A stretch of DNA of 64,000 bases, from contig NZ_KE386904.1 of the NCBI RefSeq assembly GCF_000429445.1, positions 412,981 to 476,980 on the forward strand. The letters are read 5' to 3'. A model generated the notes under the pieces. The model did not search any database and was not told the DNA's origin. It worked only from the letters and a program-made list of their open reading frames with translations. Each line of letters opens with the position of its first letter. Position 1 is the stretch's first letter. The stretch is from Algoriphagus terrigena DSM 22685 (GTDB taxonomy: Bacteria > Bacteroidota > Bacteroidia > Cytophagales > Cyclobacteriaceae). The position numbers and the translations under genes were made by a program. This document shows, piece after piece, positions 56,554 to 64,000 of the stretch.

Positions 56554-59000
56554 TATCTCTGTCTTCTCAGGGCTCTTTTCCACCAAGGCAATTGTACTTC
56601 CTCATGGTAGCCGTAGGAATTGTTACCGTAGCCATAGCCGTAGCCATAGCCGTAGCCATAGCCGTAGCCTTTGTCGATATGGAGATCATTCAGAATTCCA
56701 TACATCTTGGACACCCCACCTTTTTCGATCAGGTTGTTCAATATCTGACTGTTTCCTTTCATAGAATAACCCTGACGGAAAACATAGAAGTTTACATCTG
56801 CGAAACTGAAGAGTTCCTTGGTCTCTGACACCAAGCCGACCGGAGGACAGTCAAAGACTACCACATCGTATAATTCCTTGATTTCGTTGACGATCACCCT
56901 AAACTTGTCCTGAAGAAGCAATTCCGCTGGATTGGGAGGAATCGGGCCCGAGAGTATCACGTCTAGATTCTCATAGCCAGAGGGCTTCACGACCTCTTTC
57001 CATGAAAGGTTGCTGCTGAGGCAGGTGCTCATCCCCTTGTCGTTGACCATATTGAAGTCTTGGGCGATCCTCGGCTTGCGGAGGTCGAGGCCGATCAAGA
57101 TTGTCTTTTTGCCCATCAATGCAAACACCGAAGCCATGTTCATGGACACAAAGGTCTTTCCTTCTCCGGAAATTGAAGAGGTAAATAACAAAGCCAGATT
57201 GTTCTTTTGTGGGCTCAAATAAGCCAAATCCGCCCGCAGGGATCGGAAAGATTCCGTCACGGTAGATCGGGGGTTGTTGAAAACAGGAAGGGCGTCGTCA
57301 GAATTATTTCGGCCGATCATGCCAATCAAAGGAACCTTGATCTGCTTCTCGAGTTCCTTTGGATCTTCGATCTTGGTGTTTAGAAAATCCTTCACGGTAA
57401 TAAATCCAATCGGAAGAATCAGGCCCAGGATCATTCCAATCAGTAAGTTAAGTGATCTCTTTGGAGCTATCGGGCTCTGACCGGACTTTGCGAAATCCAG
57501 TACGCTGTTTTTAGGCATATTTGATGCCTTGGTGATTTCAGCTTCAGCTTTTTTCTCCAGCAGATAAACGTAGATGTTTTCATGCATTGTAAACTGCCTT
57601 TGGATACCGAGCAGGTTACGCTCGGTCTGAGGAAGGGAATTTACGTCGCGCTGGATCATGCTAATCCGGTTGTTAAGATCAGCCAGTACATTCTGCGTGT
57701 TTTGATAGGCCAGACTTACGTTTTCCTCCAAGGCTCTCTTCGAACTTTGAATCCTGGCTGCATTCTCCCTGACCACGGGAGTCTGGTCTGTAAAGTTAGC
57801 CTTCAGTCGTGTCTGTTCCGCCTGCAGCTCGCTCAGCGACTGAACCAAAGAGTTCAACAAAGGATCTGTAATCCCTATGACCGACGGAGCTACCAGATCA
57901 CCTGCTTGGTTGTTTTCCAAGTATGTCTGGAGGGTTTTGTAATATTTTAAGGTCACCTCAGTCTGACCCTTTTCCTTTTCCAGTTCCTGGAGTCTCTCAA
58001 AGATGACCGACCCTTCTTCAGAGAGGTTAAACACTCTGTTTTCAGTCCTGTATTGCTGCAATCTATTCTCAGAAAATCGGAGGGAATCCGTAATACCGCT
58101 CAACTGCTGATCGATAAACCGGACGGTATTTTCTGATGCCCGGTTTTTCTCATCCAACTCACGCAGCAGGTACATTTCCATCAACTTGTTGACGTAGTCT
58201 TGCCCAAGTCTCCTGACCGGAGTCTCCAAACTCAGGTTCAGGATCGAGGCTTGCTTATTGATCGGGGTGACACCCAGTTCCTCCCGATACTTCAAAGCCA
58301 GGGTCTGAGTGTCCAATACTTTGAAAAGAATCTCATCGCCCGGGAGCACATCTACCTGGTCAATCTTGAAGGAGAAACTCTCTCCAGAAACTAATTCTCC
58401 GAAGCTATAAACATCCTTCAGCGCCACTTCGCCTTCGAATGCCGACTTAAAAAATCTGTCCGAAGGTGAGTAAACCGAAAATTCTTCGTCCACAACAGTG
58501 AGGTGATACGACGATTCATTGATTACTTCGACCTTGAACATTCCGCCAACCAGCTGGGGCACATCCCAATCCACGGTCACCAATACAGGTACTTTGCCAT
58601 AAATCTGGGAGGTGGTAAGCAGTCCCTCCTTGTAATAGAGCACATTCAGATTGAGCTCATTAATGGTCTGATCTGCCAGCGTATAGGACTTCAGTATCCC
58701 TATCTCGTTTTCGATGTTATTTTTCCCCTGGAGCATCCCCAGACCACTGGATTCAAAGAGGTCGGTACCAAGACTCGGCTTGTCATCCGCTACCAGGATA
58801 CTGGATTGTACGTTGTAGATCGGTGTCGCGTACCGGTTGAAAAGGAACGCGCAAACCAAGCCCGCGATCATAAAGATCAGAATGATCGGCCAATACTGCA
58901 GGTAATTGAAAACAATCACCTTCAGGTCGATCTCATCTTCCTGATTGACCATGAAAGGAGATTGCGGATTGGAACTGGATGAAGGAGAACTTGGGTGCAT
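56553..59000 (-). CDS. wzc: Wzc-type polysaccharide co-polymerase and tyrosine autokinase
   Basis: A protein of 815 residues from the ATG at 59000; the frame also opens with TTG at 59015, inside wza. A membrane helix near residues 33-53 (WPIILIFMIAGLVCAFLFN) and a second near 510-540 (LIGMILGLILPIGFITV) enclose a long periplasmic coiled coil. The C-terminal BY-kinase has Walker A SISGEGKTFVSMNMAS (GEGKT about 612-616), Walker A' LIGLDLRKPRI and Walker B VVFDCPPVGLVSE. The tail holds a Tyr cluster of the alternating form GYGYGYGYG, encoded by a 12-base tandem DNA repeat, followed by NNSYGYHEE. In Wzc the cycle of phosphorylation on such a tail controls export and chain length. It follows wza after four bases and ends in a terminator. 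Confidence 0.93.
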   Translation of the reverse strand: MHPSSPSSSSNPQSPFMVNQEDEIDLKVIVFNYLQYWPIILIFMIAGLVCAFLFNRYATPIYNVQSSILVADDKPSLGTDLFESSGLGMLQGKNNIENEIGILKSYTLADQTINELNLNVLYYKEGLLTTSQIYGKVPVLVTVDWDVPQLVGGMFKVEVINESSYHLTVVDEEFSVYSPSDRFFKSAFEGEVALKDVYSFGELVSGESFSFKIDQVDVLPGDEILFKVLDTQTLALKYREELGVTPINKQASILNLSLETPVRRLGQDYVNKLMEMYLLRELDEKNRASENTVRFIDQQLSGITDSLRFSENRLQQYRTENRVFNLSEEGSVIFERLQELEKEKGQTEVTLKYYKTLQTYLENNQAGDLVAPSVIGITDPLLNSLVQSLSELQAEQTRLKANFTDQTPVVRENAARIQSSKRALEENVSLAYQNTQNVLADLNNRISMIQRDVNSLPQTERNLLGIQRQFTMHENIYVYLLEKKAEAEITKASNMPKNSVLDFAKSGQSPIAPKRSLNLLIGMILGLILPIGFITVKDFLNTKIEDPKELEKQIKVPLIGMIGRNNSDDALPVFNNPRSTVTESFRSLRADLAYLSPQKNNLALLFTSSISGEGKTFVSMNMASVFALMGKKTILIGLDLRKPRIAQDFNMVNDKGMSTCLSSNLSWKEVVKPSGYENLDVILSGPIPPNPAELLLQDKFRVIVNEIKELYDVVVFDCPPVGLVSETKELFSFADVNFYVFRQGYSMKGNSQILNNLIEKGGVSKMYGILNDLHIDKGYGYGYGYGYGYGYGNNSYGYHEEVQLPWWKRALRRQR

Positions 59001-59004
59001 CGGA

Positions 59005-59817
59005 CTAGTTTGCAAATAGATTAACTACTAAAAGGGCTGTGGTCAGGATTGAAGTGAACAACAGCAAGGACTGGGCGGCATTTTCTCCGGCTCCGACTTC
59101 GCGGACTTTCATCGGCTCCACGTAGATCTGATCGTTGGGTTGGATAAAGTAAAAAGGAGATTCGACCAAATGCCGGTCGTTGAGATTCAGACGGTGAAGC
59201 TTGGTGCCTTCAGGATATTGTCTGATCAGCAGAACCTCATCCCGTTTGGCTACAGTGTTTAAGTCTCCAGCATTCGCAATTGCTTCAAAGATGGTCATTC
59301 TGTCCTGCAGCACCACAAATTTCCCAGGTCTTCTGAATTCACCCAAAGCGGAATATCTGATACCACCGAGTTTTACTTTCACATACAACTCGGAGGTGAC
59401 ATACCCTCTCAGTTGCGATTCGATTTGCAAGCGTGCTTCCTCCAGCGTTTTATTCTGGACGTTTACCTCTCCAATGATCGGGAGTCTGATATTTCCAGCC
59501 TTGTCTACCGTGTAGCCGGTCATGTAGTAGATATCTCCCCCATTCTGGCCAGCCACGTTTCCCATTTGATTGTTCATCTGCACTGCCTTGTTGTTAAAAC
59601 CGGTGAGGAGCATGTCCTCGACAGTCTGCACATTGACGTCGATGATGTCATTGTACTGGAGACGGTACTCTGGAATCTCGTAGGTGATCAGTTCCCCTTC
59701 AGGAATGGCCTCGTTACCTTCAAGGTTCTGGAGATAAATGATTTTTTCGTTTGAAACACAGCCTATTGCGGCCAAAAAAACGATTCCAAAACTCAATACT
59801 CTAAAGAGTCCACGCAT
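59005..59817 (-). CDS. wza: Wza-type polysaccharide export lipoprotein
   Basis: A 270-residue outer-membrane export protein. The lipobox AAIGC places the lipidated Cys at residue 20. The polysaccharide export domain has IPEYRLQYNDIIDVNVQTVE, TVDKAGNIRLPIIGEVNVQN and TLEEARLQIESQLRGYV, followed by a single SLBB-like unit, SALGEFRRPGKFVVLQDRM and FEAIANAGDLNTVAKRDEV. The end has a hydrophobic segment (LLLFTSILTTALLVVNLF) that may sit in the outer membrane. At 270 residues it is shorter than E. coli Wza (about 380), which has a second SLBB, but normal for Bacteroidota. It forms an operon with wzc, far from the sugar-synthesis genes. Confidence 0.92.
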   Translation of the reverse strand: MRGLFRVLSFGIVFLAAIGCVSNEKIIYLQNLEGNEAIPEGELITYEIPEYRLQYNDIIDVNVQTVEDMLLTGFNNKAVQMNNQMGNVAGQNGGDIYYMTGYTVDKAGNIRLPIIGEVNVQNKTLEEARLQIESQLRGYVTSELYVKVKLGGIRYSALGEFRRPGKFVVLQDRMTIFEAIANAGDLNTVAKRDEVLLIRQYPEGTKLHRLNLNDRHLVESPFYFIQPNDQIYVEPMKVREVGAGENAAQSLLLFTSILTTALLVVNLFAN

Positions 59818-59851
59818 ATAATATTATTAAATCAACACACTCAAAACTGGG

Positions 59852-59859
59852 CAAAGTTA
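59852..59859 (-). promoter_or_regulatory. Putative -7 box of wza-wzc
   Basis: TAACTTTG on the minus strand, 35 bases upstream of the wza start, exact match to TAnnTTTG and well placed for a short leader. Confidence 0.5.
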
Positions 59860-59956
59860 GAAATTTTCCTCCAAAATCTTTGATTTATTGACGAATCGAA
59901 AATTCCCACACTCCTTTTCCAAAAACCATTCCCAAAAGTCAAGTAGGGAAGCAGGC

Positions 59957-60325
59957 TTAGAAATCCTTTCCCCTTACAATCAAAAACCAGTCCCCTTCCA
60001 GTGCCAGATACCCGTAGTCGTAACAATAATGGTAATTGTTGCCCTTCCTGTTTTGGTAGGAATGCGTAAAAAATCTAAAATTGAAGCCAGCTCTAGTCAG
60101 CCGTTCGCGGGTAGTTTTTGTCAATTCTTCATTCGTGGGAATCAGTGACTCCAGGATATTTCGGTTCTTTTTCAGTGTATTGTTGATGTTCCGGATCAGG
60201 TTGACATTCGCTGCGTTTTGTCTGTTGTTATAGGTATTTCTGCAGCTGTCATCGCAAAACTTCTTGTCTACCCGACCTTGAATGGGTTTGTCACAGTGAA
60301 GGCAACGTTTCTTTTCCTGATCCAT
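59957..60325 (-). CDS. Small zinc-ribbon protein of unknown function
   Basis: A 122-residue protein. Near the N-terminus are CLHCDKPIQG and KKFCDDSCRNTYNNRQNAA, a four-cysteine zinc ribbon of the DUF2116-like kind, followed by an Asn-rich helix (NLIRNINNTLKKNRNILESL) and a C-terminal Tyr-rich stretch (FFTHSYQNRKGNNYHYCYDY). The end ALEGDWFLIVRG is beta-like. No enzymatic motif is seen. Such small proteins are widespread in Bacteroidota with no known role. It lies upstream of wza in the same orientation but with a 140-base gap containing the wza promoter. Confidence 0.8.
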   Translation of the reverse strand: MDQEKKRCLHCDKPIQGRVDKKFCDDSCRNTYNNRQNAANVNLIRNINNTLKKNRNILESLIPTNEELTKTTRERLTRAGFNFRFFTHSYQNRKGNNYHYCYDYGYLALEGDWFLIVRGKDF

Positions 60326-60577
60326 ATCTTAAAAATAGAAATAAGTTTAACTGATTAGTTTGAAAAAAGCAACTATACTCTAGCTCCGAGTTGGGAAGAA
60401 AAACCCACCCAAACGATCCATTCCTGCCTTCATTTTTCCAGAATCGAAGTCAGTATATCCGTGTCCTAGCCCTCAAACTCAGTCAAAACAAGGATAAAAC
60501 TTAAATTTTGTCCACAATATTATAAACTTCTCAGCCCCATTTTACGAAACAGGAGATATGGATACCTATTATTCCGC

Positions 60578-61282
60578 ATGAAAAAACTTCTAATCTTAGT
60601 CCTTCTCTCCACTTTCTCTCTTTCCTCCTTCGCCCAAGATGACAGTGACCTCGGATCTTGGTATATGTATTTTGGCAATTTCCGGTTTTCTGACTCCCCT
60701 TGGGCCATTCACGGCGAAGTCCAGTATCGAAACCACAACATGGTCGGCGACCTGGAGCAATTGCTGCTCAGATCTGGCCTCCAATACAATATTAAATCAG
60801 GTCAGGCAAGTTTCCTGGTTGGCTACGCTTCGGTGACGACCGGCGCGCACGGGGATATAGATGCCGGCGTACACGAAAACCGAATCTATCAAGAGGCGAT
60901 CTTGCGACAGAAGGTAGGCAAGGTCGGACTGATGCACCGCTACCGCTTCGAACAGCGCTGGGTCGGGGATACAGATCTGCGAACGAGGTTTCGCTATGCC
61001 CTATTCGTCAATGTCCCTCTAAACAAAAAGGAACTCAGCGAAAAAGGTGCTTTTTATGCGCAGGTTTACGACGAGATCTTCATCAATGGAAAAACACCGG
61101 ATGGTCCTGCGGCCAATCAATATTTTGACCGAAACCGATTTTATCTGGGTTTGGGCTACCGAGTTTCGCCCGGAATGGCGCTTCAATTTGGAGTGATGGA
61201 GCAGACGGGCAATACTTTTTCAAAGACACATCTCCAGTTTAGCGCGTTTCATCAACTTTACTCCAAGAAGCAAGGGCAGTAA
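60578..61282 (+). CDS. DUF2490 outer-membrane barrel-like protein
   Basis: A 234-residue exported protein with signal peptide MKKLLILVLLSTFSLSSFAQ. The remainder is a series of amphipathic strands: LGSWYMYFGNFRFSDSPWA, IHGEVQYRNHNMVGDLEQLL, ENRIYQEAILRQKVGKVGL, MHRYRFEQRWVGDTDLRTRF, FYAQVYDEIFINGKTPDG and NRFYLGLGYRVSPGMALQFG. This is the DUF2490 pattern, presumed to be a small outer-membrane barrel of unknown function. It is monocistronic, since a hairpin follows at 61304-61335. Confidence 0.85.
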   Translation: MKKLLILVLLSTFSLSSFAQDDSDLGSWYMYFGNFRFSDSPWAIHGEVQYRNHNMVGDLEQLLLRSGLQYNIKSGQASFLVGYASVTTGAHGDIDAGVHENRIYQEAILRQKVGKVGLMHRYRFEQRWVGDTDLRTRFRYALFVNVPLNKKELSEKGAFYAQVYDEIFINGKTPDGPAANQYFDRNRFYLGLGYRVSPGMALQFGVMEQTGNTFSKTHLQFSAFHQLYSKKQGQ

Positions 61283-61303
61283 GATCTGCATCATTTTTTA
61301 AGA

Positions 61304-61335
61304 GGATCGTCTACTTTTTCAAAAAGTCACGATCC
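61304..61335 (+). other. Hairpin downstream of the DUF2490 gene
   Basis: GGATCGT (61304-61310) pairs with ACGATCC (61329-61335), and inside it ACTTTTT pairs with AAAAAGT over a one-base loop, with a small mismatch between the two stems. No T-run follows, so it is a poor intrinsic terminator. Confidence 0.45.
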
Positions 61336-61590
61336 GAGATCTCCACTCAGCACGTATATCGATGGCTGTGAGTCCCTTGAGGTGTGTTACTGAATCCAGC
61401 ACCTCAAAACAGGCCCTTTGCAAAAAATTACTCATCTAATTTATCATAACCGGAACATTATTGCCGGGATATTGATAAATTAGGTTGCCTAGCGCGCTTA
61501 ATATGAATCACTTGGCAACAAAAGCGCTCTGGGATAGTTTAGGTTTTTCATTGTTTCAAAAAAATATCGGTCAACCAAAACACCACGCTC

Positions 61591-62175
61591 ATGAAAGCTT
61601 CCTCTGCCCTGCTGATTCTAGTTGCGGTCATTACCGCTTCCTGCTTTTCGTCTAAAGACTACGTCACTGACTACGATTACAACTACACGGGGTCATTCAA
61701 GAGATATAAGACCTTTGCCTTCGTAGAAGCCACCGCTCAGGATTCTTCTGTGCTGATCAGCGTGCTCAACGCCACCATTGGAGCCCGGCTGGGTTCGCAG
61801 GGATTTCGCGAGCAAGTATCCAAGCCTGACATGCTGGTGAGTTATAAGATCTTCTCCGACTCGATCCGATATCGTGGATACGTCCAGCCGGAATTTGACT
61901 ACTGGCTCAACAGGACGGGAGAAACCTACCGAAATGATGAAGGGGACATCGAACGGGAGCAGGAAAAAGACGAAACCTACAACCAGGTGCGGTACTCCCA
62001 AAACAACGGAATGCTCGTGATCTATGTCATAGATTCCAAAAAAGGCAACACTATCTGGCAGGGCTATACCGCCGCCAACTTTGACCTCGAGTCTCCAAAC
62101 TTCCAGTCTGACATCACCCGCGCGGCCTACCGCGTGATGAACGAGTTTAAGATTATCAACCGGCTTATGGAGTGA
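61591..62175 (+). CDS. DUF4136 lipoprotein
   Basis: A 194-residue lipoprotein. MKASSALLILVAVITASC is a signal with lipobox (TASC). The mature part starts YVTDYDYNYTGSFKRYKTFAF, continues with VLNATIGARLGSQGFREQVS and KPDMLVSYKIF, and ends in a strand LVIYVIDSKKGNTIWQGYT followed by a helix. The D-Y-D-x-x-x-x-F-x-x-Y-K-T-F-A-F opening and the PDxLVxY step are DUF4136 hallmarks. Its function is unknown; the fold suggests a periplasmic or outer-membrane accessory protein. A terminator follows at once. Confidence 0.87.
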   Translation: MKASSALLILVAVITASCFSSKDYVTDYDYNYTGSFKRYKTFAFVEATAQDSSVLISVLNATIGARLGSQGFREQVSKPDMLVSYKIFSDSIRYRGYVQPEFDYWLNRTGETYRNDEGDIEREQEKDETYNQVRYSQNNGMLVIYVIDSKKGNTIWQGYTAANFDLESPNFQSDITRAAYRVMNEFKIINRLME

Positions 62176-62222
62176 CGCAAAGCGATCCTCATTCCGGGGA
62201 GCTTCTCCACACTTTTCCTTTG

Positions 62223-62246
62223 AATGTCCCGCAGATACGGGACATT
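62223..62246 (+). terminator. Intrinsic terminator of the DUF4136 gene
   Basis: AATGTCCCG (62223-62231) pairs perfectly with CGGGACATT (62238-62246), six-base loop, followed by TCTTTT. It is 48 bases beyond the stop codon. Confidence 0.75.
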
Positions 62247-62398
62247 TCTTTTGTCTGGCTACCGCTGTCTAAAACCGAAAAAGCGCCTTAAAACCACCTC
62301 AGATGCACTTTTCTCCTTTCTCGACTAGGGCGGTAAATTGAAACTGATTGTTCTGGCGGTCAATTTGGATAAGGTCCGGAAATCAAGAAAACATAACC

Positions 62399-63244
62399 AT
62401 GAACAAATCACTTATTCTCGCAGGTGTCTTCGGACTTAGCCTTACTGTTTCCTGTGTATCCAAAAAGAAATACACAGAGCTTGAAAGCAATCTTTTTACG
62501 ACACAGAGTCAACTCGCCGCGACTAATCAGGAAAAAGCGGAATTGGAGGAGAAAATGACCGCAATCGAAAGACGGGTCGCTGAGTACAACGCCAAGATTA
62601 ACTCACTCAACGACTCAAATGGTCAGCTTGTAGAGGAAAACAAGGGCATGATCAGCCTACAGGATGGTACGCCGATGTCCAAGAATACGAAAGCGAAGAT
62701 GATTGAGACTCTTGGCAAGGTCGATCCAGCCAAGCTTGCTGAGGCGCAATCCCTGGCAGACTCGGTAAATCTGGCTGTGGAATACAACATCAAACAAAAC
62801 ATCACGGCTGGTGGCGAGGGCTCAGAAGATGACGTACAGATCGACATCGACCAAACTGTGGTCATGATCACCGTATCTGACAAGCTACTCTTCAATACCG
62901 GTAGCTACCGCATCAACCCTAAGGCTGAACCGCTCTTGAAGAGACTGTCTGAGGTGATCAATTCCGAGCCTAGCCTCCAGGTCATGATAGAAGGTCATAC
63001 CGATCCGCGTACCATCTCCACTGCAGTAGTACAGGACAACTGGGACCTTTCTGTCAAGAGAGCTACCTCCATCGTACGTGAGTTGCAACTGAAATACTCC
63101 GTTGCACCTGAAAAAATGATCGCCGCCGGAAGAGCTAGCTACCTGCCTGTCGTAGAAAACGACACCAAAGAAAACATGGCACTCAACCGCAGAACACGCA
63201 TTGTCCTGATTCCGGATCTGGATATGTTCTTTGCGATGCTGTAA
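62399..63244 (+). CDS. OmpA-family peptidoglycan-binding lipoprotein
   Basis: A 281-residue protein from the ATG at 62399. MNKSLILAGVFGLSLTVSC has a lipobox ending at Cys-19. Residues about 25-90 form a coiled coil (LESNLFTTQSQLAATNQEKA, LEEKMTAIERRVAEYNAKI). From about 155 the OmpA C-terminal domain is visible: LLFNTGSYRINPKAEPLLKR, VMIEGHTDPRTISTAVVQDN, WDLSVKRATSIVREL, IAAGRASYLPVVEND and NRRTRIVLIPDLDMFFAML. It should anchor the outer membrane to peptidoglycan. The coiled-coil-plus-OmpA layout recurs in Bacteroidota. It is transcribed alone and ends in a good terminator. Confidence 0.9.
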   Translation: MNKSLILAGVFGLSLTVSCVSKKKYTELESNLFTTQSQLAATNQEKAELEEKMTAIERRVAEYNAKINSLNDSNGQLVEENKGMISLQDGTPMSKNTKAKMIETLGKVDPAKLAEAQSLADSVNLAVEYNIKQNITAGGEGSEDDVQIDIDQTVVMITVSDKLLFNTGSYRINPKAEPLLKRLSEVINSEPSLQVMIEGHTDPRTISTAVVQDNWDLSVKRATSIVRELQLKYSVAPEKMIAAGRASYLPVVENDTKENMALNRRTRIVLIPDLDMFFAML

Positions 63245-63281
63245 CCCGAAAGACCACTACCACGATTGAATACTTAACACA

Positions 63282-63305
63282 AAGGCAGGCCTAAAAGCCT
63301 GCCTT
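63282..63305 (+). terminator. Intrinsic terminator of the OmpA-family gene
   Basis: AAGGCAGGC (63282-63290) and GCCTGCCTT (63297-63305) form a perfect 9-base stem with a 6-base loop, followed by six further T residues. It is 38 bases beyond the stop codon. Confidence 0.9.
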
Positions 63306-63373
63306 TTTTTTCTCCTAACAACAGGTTAAATTAGTTCTATGGCTTTTCATTTTCAACTCCAGACATTTTTAGC

Positions 63374-63790
63374 GTGTACATTTCCCAAGATTACGTCGAC
63401 CGACTCACCTATGAAGTGAACGGTGCAGCAATAGAGGTCCATAAAACGCTCGGCCCTGGGCTACTCGAAAAGGTCTACTGCAGCTGCCTTGCCAAAGAAC
63501 TTGAGCTCAGATCCATTAACTTTCAAAGGGAGGTGTTTATCCCCATTGATTATAAGGGCACTCTGGTAAACGCTGATCTGCGCTGTGATTTTATTGTAGA
63601 AGATCTGATCTGCATTGAGCTGAAAGCCGTAAAGGAACATCTTCCGATTTTCGACGCACAACTGATGACTTACCTTAGACTGCTTAAGCTTCCAAAAGGA
63701 ATAAGCTACAATTTCTTTGTATCCAATCTTTTCTCGGAGGGAACGAAGACCTTTGTAACCAAAGAATACCAGGCCCTCCCCAAAAGGTAG
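63374..63790 (+). CDS. GxxExxY protein (predicted nuclease-like fold)
   Basis: A 138-residue protein starting with GTG at 63374. LTYEVNGAAIEVHKTLGPGL is followed by LLEKVYCSCLAKELELR, which holds the G-x-x-E-x-x-Y motif (GLLEKVY) that names the family. Later are VFIPIDYKGTLVNADLRCDF, DLICIELKAVKEHLPI and FDAQLMTYLRLLKLPKG, resembling a PD-(D/E)xK-type core (Asp in LRCDF, Glu-x-Lys in IELKAV). Family members are small, widespread in Bacteroidota and of unproven function. The GTG is the first plausible start behind the terminator of the preceding gene. Confidence 0.87.
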   Translation: MYISQDYVDRLTYEVNGAAIEVHKTLGPGLLEKVYCSCLAKELELRSINFQREVFIPIDYKGTLVNADLRCDFIVEDLICIELKAVKEHLPIFDAQLMTYLRLLKLPKGISYNFFVSNLFSEGTKTFVTKEYQALPKR

Positions 63791-63875
63791 TCATCAAGCA
63801 GATTTCACCTTCAGGACATGCTTTTTAGTTTAACACCAAGTCATCAAGATTGCCCGTCGAACCGGTTCTTCTGAG

Positions 63876-63998
63876 TTCTTTGATTCTTTGCATCTAACGG
63901 GCTTAGCTTTCCTTTTTCTCAACACGAACACGAAATAATCCAGAGTTTCCGCCGAACTCCTCTTCTGTTTTCTTTGATCCTTTGTGTTTGACAGGCTT
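63876..63998 (+). repeat. Pair of CTTTGATYCTTTG intergenic repeats
   Basis: Two 29-base copies at 63876-63904 and 63970-63998 match at 23 positions and are spaced 94 bases apart. Both contain TTCTTTGAT-CTTTG and end ACxGGCTT. The region is otherwise noncoding and runs to the window edge. The words belong to the CTTTGCGTC-type strings common in bacterial intergenic DNA. Confidence 0.55.
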
Positions 63999-64000
63999 CG

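Overview
The window looks like a chromosome segment from a Bacteroidota member, most likely a Cytophagales/Cyclobacteriaceae relative such as Algoriphagus; this placement is inferred. Supporting signs are -7 boxes of the TAnnTTTG type upstream of several genes, frequent lipoprotein signal peptides, family types common in that phylum (Wzi, DUF2490, DUF4136, S10 and M1 peptidases with signal peptides, a Wzc with a Tyr-Gly tail), and intergenic regions full of short degenerate repeats. No rRNA, tRNA, CRISPR array, phage gene or intact insertion sequence was seen.

Left third (about 2.4-29.3 kb): a surface-polysaccharide locus. A long co-directional minus-strand series runs from manC (29.3 kb) to a sugar transferase (6.0 kb), with many 1-11 base overlaps and a strong terminator at the end. 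In transcription order it holds: GDP-mannose and UDP-xylose supply (manC, uxs); a GDP-fucose synthase followed by a truncated gmd remnant; a WbpA/E/D/B set for UDP-2,3-diacetamido-glucuronic acid; a full legionaminic acid set (legB, legC, legH, legI, legG, ptmE, legF) using GDP-sugar intermediates; then a flippase, an acetyltransferase, a GT-B-like transferase, a Wzy-like polymerase, a GT2, a UDP-sugar 2-epimerase, a DUF354 protein and the sugar transferase. A Wzi gene and a WecA-type gene lie just beyond. The assembly genes still needed, wza and wzc, sit at 56.5-59.8 kb.

Middle (about 29.3-47.9 kb): housekeeping and exported hydrolases. These are an M1 aminopeptidase, a PAS protein, metE behind a cobalamin riboswitch, groES-groEL, a lone response regulator, a serine hydrolase, an S10 carboxypeptidase, an amidohydrolase, two GNAT acetyltransferases, a VOC protein, kdsB and a DoxX protein. 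Intergenic spacers here carry several dispersed repeat families.

Right part (about 48.3-64 kb): the most unusual item is a three-gene plus-strand cassette. First is a subtilisin-family protease whose catalytic domain appears to be interrupted twice by four-bladed hemopexin-like propellers, with a third at the C-terminus. Second is a small protein resembling only the protease's N-terminal pro-region. Third is an ATP-grasp enzyme. After it come an LVIVD-type lipoprotein, an AlkD-like protein, wzc-wza, a zinc-ribbon protein, DUF2490 and DUF4136 proteins, an OmpA-family lipoprotein and a GxxExxY protein. A ceramidase-like gene is cut by the left edge.
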